From NCBI RefSeq assembly GCF_016811995.1, contig NZ_CP069159.1, forward strand, positions 248,001-312,000: DNA of 64,000 bases. The letters are read 5' to 3'. Made by a program: the position numbers and the translations under genes. The notes under the pieces were generated by a model, which worked only from the letters and a program-made list of their open reading frames with translations, was not told where the DNA came from and made no database searches. Positions 59,244-64,000 of this stretch are shown here, piece after piece; position 1 is the stretch's first letter; each line of letters opens with the position of its first letter. Source of the stretch: Citrobacter sp. R56 (GTDB taxonomy: Bacteria > Pseudomonadota > Gammaproteobacteria > Enterobacterales > Enterobacteriaceae).

Positions 59244-60863
59244 TTACAGCTTCGGACCGGCGCTCACCAGCGCTGCACCTGCTGGGGTATCGGTGTATTT
59301 CTCGAAGTTTTCAATGAACAGTTTTGCCAGCGCGGATGCTTTTTCCTGCCACTGTTCTGGTGACGCGTAGGTATTACGTGGATCAAGAATGCGAGTGTCC
59401 ACGCCCGGCAGTTCGGTAGGGATTGCCAGGTCAAACATCGGCAGACTGAAGGTTTCCGCGTCGTCCAGGGAACCGTTCAGGATAGCATCGATGATGGCGC
59501 GAGTATCTTTGATGGAGATACGTTTGCCAGTACCGTTCCAGCCGGTGTTTACCAGGTATGCCTGCGCGCCTGAGGCTTGCATACGTTTTACCAGCACTTC
59601 TGCGTACTGTGTCGGGTGCAGCGACAAGAATGCAGCGCCGAAGCAGGCGGAGAAGGTCGGCGTAGGCTCAGTGACGCCGCGCTCAGTCCCTGCCAGCTTA
59701 GCGGTAAAGCCAGACAGGAAGTGGTACTGGGTCTGGTTTGCCGTCAGACGGGAAACCGGCGGCAGCACGCCGAACGCATCAGCGGTCAGGAAGATAACTT
59801 TAGTGGCATGACCCGCTTTGGAGATCGGCTTGACGATATTATCGATGTGATAGATCGGGTAAGAAACGCGGGTGTTCTCGGTTTTGGAACCATCATCAAA
59901 ATCAATGGTGCCATCGTCGCGAACCGTCACGTTTTCCAGCAGCGCATCACGGCGGATTGCGTTATAGATTTCCGGTTCAGCGTCTTTAGACAGCTTGATG
60001 GTCTTCGCGTAGCAACCGCCTTCAAAGTTAAACACGCCGTCGTCATCCCAGCCGTGTTCGTCATCGCCAATCAGACGACGTTTCGGGTCGGTAGAGAGGG
60101 TGGTTTTGCCGGTGCCGGAAAGACCAAAGAAGACCGCGACATCGCCTTTCTCGCCCACGTTGGCGGAGCAGTGCATGGACGCAATGCCTTTCAGCGGCAG
60201 CAGGTAGTTCATCACTGAGAACATCCCTTTCTTCATTTCACCGCCGTACCAGGTACCGCCAATCAACTGAATGCGTTCGGTCAGGTTGAATGCCACGAAG
60301 TTCTCGGAGTTTAATCCCTGTTCTTTCCACTGCGGGTTGGTGCATTTCGCGCCGTTCATTACGATAAAGTCAGGTTTGAAGCTGACCAGTTCTTCATCGC
60401 TCGGGCGGATGAACATGTTTTTGACGAAGTGAGCCTGCCAGGCAACTTCCGTAATAAAGCGTACAGACAGACGGGTATCGGCGTTGGCGCCACAGAAGGC
60501 ATCAACGATGAACAGACGCTTGCCAGAGAGTTGTTGGGTCACCAGACCTTTCAGATGCTGCCAGGTTTCCTGAGCGAGCGGTTTGTTGTCGTTCTTCCCT
60601 TTGCCTTTGTCGGACCACCAGAGCGTATCACGCGTGGTGTCATCACGAACAATGTACTTATCCTTTGGCGAACGTCCGGTAAAGATACCGGTATCAACAG
60701 CAACGGCGCCGAGGTTCGTTAGCACACCACGCTCATAGCCTTCCAGGGAAGGGTCGAGCTCTTCCTGGTAAAGCGTTTCGTAGCTTGGGTTGTAAACGAT
60801 ATCCTGAACGTCATTGATACCATAAGCCTTGAGATCTTGCGGGGTTAAACTGTTCACACGCAT
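59244..60863 (-). CDS. pckA: phosphoenolpyruvate carboxykinase (ATP)
   Basis: Converts oxaloacetate and ATP to phosphoenolpyruvate in gluconeogenesis. The kinase-1a P-loop is GLSGTGKTT; the metal-binding region is [20 protein letters not shown]; the substrate loop is [13 protein letters not shown]. It has 539 residues, one fewer than E. coli (MRVNSLTP here). AAGGAGCAG precedes the ATG. Confidence 0.97.
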   Translation of the reverse strand: MRVNSLTPQDLKAYGINDVQDIVYNPSYETLYQEELDPSLEGYERGVLTNLGAVAVDTGIFTGRSPKDKYIVRDDTTRDTLWWSDKGKGKNDNKPLAQETWQHLKGLVTQQLSGKRLFIVDAFCGANADTRLSVRFITEVAWQAHFVKNMFIRPSDEELVSFKPDFIVMNGAKCTNPQWKEQGLNSENFVAFNLTERIQLIGGTWYGGEMKKGMFSVMNYLLPLKGIASMHCSANVGEKGDVAVFFGLSGTGKTTLSTDPKRRLIGDDEHGWDDDGVFNFEGGCYAKTIKLSKDAEPEIYNAIRRDALLENVTVRDDGTIDFDDGSKTENTRVSYPIYHIDNIVKPISKAGHATKVIFLTADAFGVLPPVSRLTANQTQYHFLSGFTAKLAGTERGVTEPTPTFSACFGAAFLSLHPTQYAEVLVKRMQASGAQAYLVNTGWNGTGKRISIKDTRAIIDAILNGSLDDAETFSLPMFDLAIPTELPGVDTRILDPRNTYASPEQWQEKASALAKLFIENFEKYTDTPAGAALVSAGPKL

Positions 60864-61264
60864 TTCACTGCTCCTTAGCCAAGATGTATTACCTGAAATA
60901 TTAAGGTTTTTTAGGGTTTGTTTAACGCGACAAGGCTCATAGATTTACGCATCTGGAAAAAATCACGAGTGACTGAAAACGCTGCAACTCCTGTCACGAA
61001 GCGGCGATTATTATGGCAGGAAACACTTTTTTGTTGTGGAAAATGTTCTTAAAACGTTAAACAGAAGTGTATTTGGCGGGAATATTGTGACTGTAATCGC
61101 ATTCATAGAAGAAAATTACGTAACAACAAAATTTAAATTATCGATTCACGTCGAAATAATAGGTGAGAGGCAGCGAGAAAAATGTGAGGAATGCCGGGCG
61201 GTGTTACCGCACACCCGGCCTTTAAGAGACTCTGTCGCGTCGCCAACCGGCGTTTTATACGCGA
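60864..61264. other. intergenic region pckA-hslO
   Basis: 401 bp. It carries the pckA promoter region (not assigned exactly) and, close to hslO, a REP-like palindrome at 61193-61219. In E. coli K-12 this gap holds yhgE, which is absent here. Confidence 0.6.
61193..61219. repeat. REP-like stem-loop after hslO
   Basis: GCCGGGCGGTGTTACCGCACACCCGGC, just past the hslO stop. Confidence 0.65.
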
Positions 61265-62143
61265 TTAATGGACTTGCGGATCGGCAGGAGAGGCGTTGTT
61301 GCGGATCTCAGTAATGTCCATCGCGTTGAACAGATAGTGACTGCCGCAATAATCGCAGTGCATATCGATCTCGCCTTCTTCAGAAATGATGCTGTCGACC
61401 TCTTCATCCGGCAGTGTTCTCAGCGCGCCCGCACAACGTTCACGTGAACAGGTGCATTTGAACTCAACGTCCTGCGGATCGTAGAGCGTGACCTCTTCTT
61501 CGTGATACAGACGCCACAGTATTTCGGTTGCAGGCAGCGTCAATAACTCTTCAGTTTTGATGGTTTCCGTCAGCGTCGCCAGATGATCAAAATCAGTCGT
61601 TTGGGCATTCTGTGCTGGCATCACCTGCAACAGCATACCGCCCGCCGCCGGTTTACCTTCGATGTCGCCCGTGCGAATAAACAGGCGTGTGGGTAACTGC
61701 TCCGAGCGCTGGAAATAGTCTTCCAGGCATGCCGCCAGCGTGTCGCCTTCCAGACCAACCACGCCCTGGTAGCGTTCGCCTTCTTCTGGCGTGATGGTGA
61801 TGACCAGATAACCGTTGCCGATCAACGTTTTCAGATCGGCATTTTCAGGAATGTCGCCCTGAATGCGGGCGACGCCACGCATCTGTTGGTTATTGTTTCC
61901 ATTGATCACCGCCAGGCTCATCGGGCCGTCACCCTGCAGTTGCACGGTGATATCACCCGCAAATTTCAGCGTTGCGGTGAGCAGGCTGGTCGCAACCAGC
62001 AGTTCGGCCAGCACGGTTTTCACCGGCTGCGGATAACTATGATTCTCGAGGATCTGTTGCAGGGTTTCCGATACGGTCACCAGCTCGCCGCGTACGGCAA
62101 AGTTTTCAAACAGATAACGGTGTAATTGGTCATGTTGCGGCAT
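61265..62143 (-). CDS. hslO: redox-regulated holdase chaperone Hsp33
   Basis: Becomes an active chaperone when oxidised. The N-terminal core is followed by the C-terminal zinc/redox switch with CTCSRERC and CDYC. The GAGAG before the first ATG (62149) leaves no spacer, so the second (62143, [10 protein letters not shown]) is better and gives 292 residues. Downstream of hslR in the same direction, 24 bases away. Confidence 0.96.
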   Translation of the reverse strand: MPQHDQLHRYLFENFAVRGELVTVSETLQQILENHSYPQPVKTVLAELLVATSLLTATLKFAGDITVQLQGDGPMSLAVINGNNNQQMRGVARIQGDIPENADLKTLIGNGYLVITITPEEGERYQGVVGLEGDTLAACLEDYFQRSEQLPTRLFIRTGDIEGKPAAGGMLLQVMPAQNAQTTDFDHLATLTETIKTEELLTLPATEILWRLYHEEEVTLYDPQDVEFKCTCSRERCAGALRTLPDEEVDSIISEEGEIDMHCDYCGSHYLFNAMDITEIRNNASPADPQVH

Positions 62144-62167
62144 AATCATCTCTCTTGCAGGTGACAG

Positions 62168-62569
62168 TCACTCACTGTCGCCGTGTTTAAATCGTAACAG
62201 GTCGCGGCGTTCTTTTTTATCCGGGCGCCTGTCCGGGTGCGGCATGGTCAACGCATTAAGCTTACGCGCCAGCGCGACTTTTTCGCGTTTTTCTACGCTT
62301 TCTGCCGTCTCTTCGTACAGCGCGACGGCTTCGCTTGCCGGGCGGCGTTGCTCGGTAATCGCTTTGATGATGACCGTGCGCGCGTCATTACCCTGGCGCA
62401 GCATCAGGGTGGCATTCAGCTCGACAATTTTACTCGGCTTACTGCGCTGTCCGTTGTAGTGCACCTTACCGCCTTCCACCATTTCACGAGCGATGGCGCG
62501 GGTTTTATAAAAACGGGCAGCCCACAGCCATTTATCCAGCCTGACCTCAACAGAGGGCTTCTCTTTCAT
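62168..62569 (-). CDS. hslR: ribosome-associated heat-shock protein Hsp15
   Basis: S4-domain RNA-binding protein that rescues free 50S subunits carrying nascent chains. The S4 motif is VRLDKWLWAARFYKTRAIAR, then MVEGGKVHYNGQRSKPSK; the C-terminus is basic. It has 133 residues. Confidence 0.96.
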   Translation of the reverse strand: MKEKPSVEVRLDKWLWAARFYKTRAIAREMVEGGKVHYNGQRSKPSKIVELNATLMLRQGNDARTVIIKAITEQRRPASEAVALYEETAESVEKREKVALARKLNALTMPHPDRRPDKKERRDLLRFKHGDSE

Positions 62570-62579
62570 GGCGACTCCT

Positions 62580-63248
62580 TCACATCAGCGAGGGGATCAA
62601 TCGGCGGTAGTCATTTAGTGACGGATGGCGAGTATACTGCTTTTCCGCGATGCCGGAGTCAGGATTGGTCACGCCGAGGCAGTAACGAATGCCAAATTGG
62701 GCGGCGGCATCGAGAATCGGCTCGCTGTCATCGATAAACACCGTTTTCTCCGCGCTTATTCCCGTCTCTTTAGCCACAGCGTGCCATAACCGCTGATCCT
62801 CTTTGGGATAACCAAATGTGTGGGTGGAAAGTAATAAATCAAGGTGTGAGGCCAGACCGGTATGCTCCAGCTTCACCGCCAGGTTGTGTGGATGCGCATT
62901 GGTGAGCAAAATACGGCGTTTACCGCTTGCTTTTAACGCATCTAAAAACGGAACGGTATCATCGCGCAGCACGGCGCGCGGCCCCTGTTCCGTCGTCATG
63001 GCGCAGATATCCAACCCCAGCCGTTTGCTCCAGTAATCCAGGCAGTACCAGTTTAACGTATGCTGTACGTCTTGATACTGCTGGCGAATAAATTGCTGGG
63101 CTTCTTGTGGAGAGATTCCGTGCTGTGCGCCGTAGGTTTCCGGCACCAGTTTTTGCCAGAAATAGTTATCGAACGCGAGATCAAGCAGCGTGCCGTCCAT
63201 ATCCAACAAAACGGTGTCCACGTCCTGCCAGGCGATATCAATGTGCAT
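62580..63248 (-). CDS. yrfG: HAD-family GMP/IMP nucleotidase YrfG
   Basis: Cytosolic HAD phosphatase of 222 residues; the E. coli homologue dephosphorylates purine nucleotides such as GMP and IMP. The catalytic motif I is LLDMDGTLLD (Asp16, Asp18); motif II is ILLTNAHP and motif IV is VFIDDSEPILDA. It lies 10 bases ahead of hslR. Confidence 0.93.
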   Translation of the reverse strand: MHIDIAWQDVDTVLLDMDGTLLDLAFDNYFWQKLVPETYGAQHGISPQEAQQFIRQQYQDVQHTLNWYCLDYWSKRLGLDICAMTTEQGPRAVLRDDTVPFLDALKASGKRRILLTNAHPHNLAVKLEHTGLASHLDLLLSTHTFGYPKEDQRLWHAVAKETGISAEKTVFIDDSEPILDAAAQFGIRYCLGVTNPDSGIAEKQYTRHPSLNDYRRLIPSLM

Positions 63249-63313
63249 GGGTTCTCTCCTGAGTGAAGCAATTTGCGCGACAGGGTAGCATACCCTGCCG
63301 CACGGGCGTGTTA

Positions 63314-64000
63314 TCAGATGAGGCTTTCAGGGGAAGCGATCAGTTTCGGGTTCAGGCAGCTTTCGTAGTATTGCTGAATTTCGGTCATGCGGGTGCGATT
63401 ACGCTGATAGCGTCTGAACGCCTGTATGCCGTTGTATATCGCGCTGCCCAGCATACCCAGCATCAGCAGCGTCGTACCGAGGTAGCGCCACAGGCCTGAA
63501 CGGTCTGGAATACGGTGCAGGCTGATGTGCTGCGTTCCGTTGGCGTCGGTATAAATACTGGTGACAATCCCTTCAGCGCTAAACGGCGTTTGCATGAGCG
63601 TTTGGGCCAACCGCTGGAAGGCACCCCATTGCTCCTGAGCCGGGTGGTCATACAGTGAAACGGCGGGGTAAGTCTGGTCGACCAGATCGCTGCCTTCGTC
63701 ACTGATAATCAGGAATCCTCCCGGCGCGGGGCTGTTTAGCGACTGGGCAGCACGCGCTGTTTCACGCGAAATAAACGGCGCTGTCGAGGTGGTCACCAGA
63801 TTATCCAGCGACTCTGCGCTGACAGGGCGCAGCAGGACATTGACGCCATTGAGCTTACCGGCGTTGGCGCGTTTAACCAGCGCATTCCAGTCTTTGCTAT
63901 TGCCGAGGTTCACCAGCGCATTTTTAAGGCGTATGCACTCATCATCAGCAGAGCACAGGTCAGCCGTTTTCAGCACGATGTCACCGAAATCATCCAATAA
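63314..64000 (-). CDS. igaA: Rcs-phosphorelay attenuator IgaA, C-terminal part
   Basis: C-terminal about 228 residues of the inner-membrane protein IgaA (YrfF/UmoB), which restrains the Rcs envelope stress system; the start is beyond the window. A large periplasmic region is followed by a membrane helix (WRYLGTTLLMLGMLGSAIYN) and a basic cytosolic tail (RRYQRNRTRMTEIQQYYESC). The frame is open to the window edge. Confidence 0.94.
   Translation of the reverse strand, partial: LLDDFGDIVLKTADLCSADDECIRLKNALVNLGNSKDWNALVKRANAGKLNGVNVLLRPVSAESLDNLVTTSTAPFISRETARAAQSLNSPAPGGFLIISDEGSDLVDQTYPAVSLYDHPAQEQWGAFQRLAQTLMQTPFSAEGIVTSIYTDANGTQHISLHRIPDRSGLWRYLGTTLLMLGMLGSAIYNGIQAFRRYQRNRTRMTEIQQYYESCLNPKLIASPESLI

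Noticed and set aside
61036-61314. 92-codon plus-strand frame in the pckA-hslO gap
   Set aside because: It crosses a REP-like hairpin and the end of hslO, has no good ribosome-binding site and no protein-like signature.

Overview
This window is an enterobacterial chromosome segment. Nearly every protein reads as a close relative of its Escherichia coli/Salmonella counterpart, and gene order largely follows the rpoH-to-igaA part of the E. coli K-12 map. The departures from K-12 listed below suggest Citrobacter or a close relative, but the genus is inferred and not proven. No tRNA, rRNA, CRISPR array, integrase or insertion sequence was seen.

Layout: the 3' end of rpoH; a PuuE/GabT-type aminotransferase; the branched-chain amino acid uptake cluster livJ-panZ-livKHMGF; the glycerol-3-phosphate uptake operon ugpBAECQ; yhhA and ggt; yhhY; the iron-stress small RNA RyhB (found from sequence); yhhX, yhhW; the gluconate genes gntR-gntK-gntU; a lone small gene under a phage P4-like RNA leader; yhgN; asd; the glycogen operon glgBXCAP; glpD diverging from glpEGR; malT diverging from malPQ; gntT; nfuA; gntX and bioH; feoABC; yhgF; greB diverging from ompR-envZ; pckA; hslO-hslR-yrfG; and the 3' end of igaA.

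Functional themes are carbon and storage metabolism (gluconate, maltodextrin, glycogen, glycerol-3-phosphate, gluconeogenesis), iron (RyhB, feoABC, nfuA), and stress or envelope sensing (rpoH, ompR-envZ, hslOR, igaA). Readable regulatory sites fit these roles: a Fur box at ryhB, Fur- and FNR-like sites at feoA, an IscR type-1-like site at nfuA, GntR operators at gntK and gntT, a GlpR palindrome at glpD, MalT boxes at malP, CRP sites at malT and gntK, and a Pho-like repeat at ugpB. REP/BIME palindromes fill most gene ends.

The most unusual region lies between gntU and yhgN. On the minus strand a promoter-like pair is followed by a leader holding two target segments (A and C) and, between them, a cloverleaf-forming segment (B) complementary to both. 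Segment C overlaps the ribosome-binding site of a 148-codon gene. This is the layout of the phage P4 immunity region (seqA, CI RNA with seqB, seqC) and resembles the C4 antisense RNA of P1/P7, yet no other phage gene is present. Against the K-12 map as remembered, rtcRBA (glpR-malT), rpnA (feoC-bioH) and yhgE (hslO-pckA) are missing, and the aminotransferase gene and the P4-like gene are extra.
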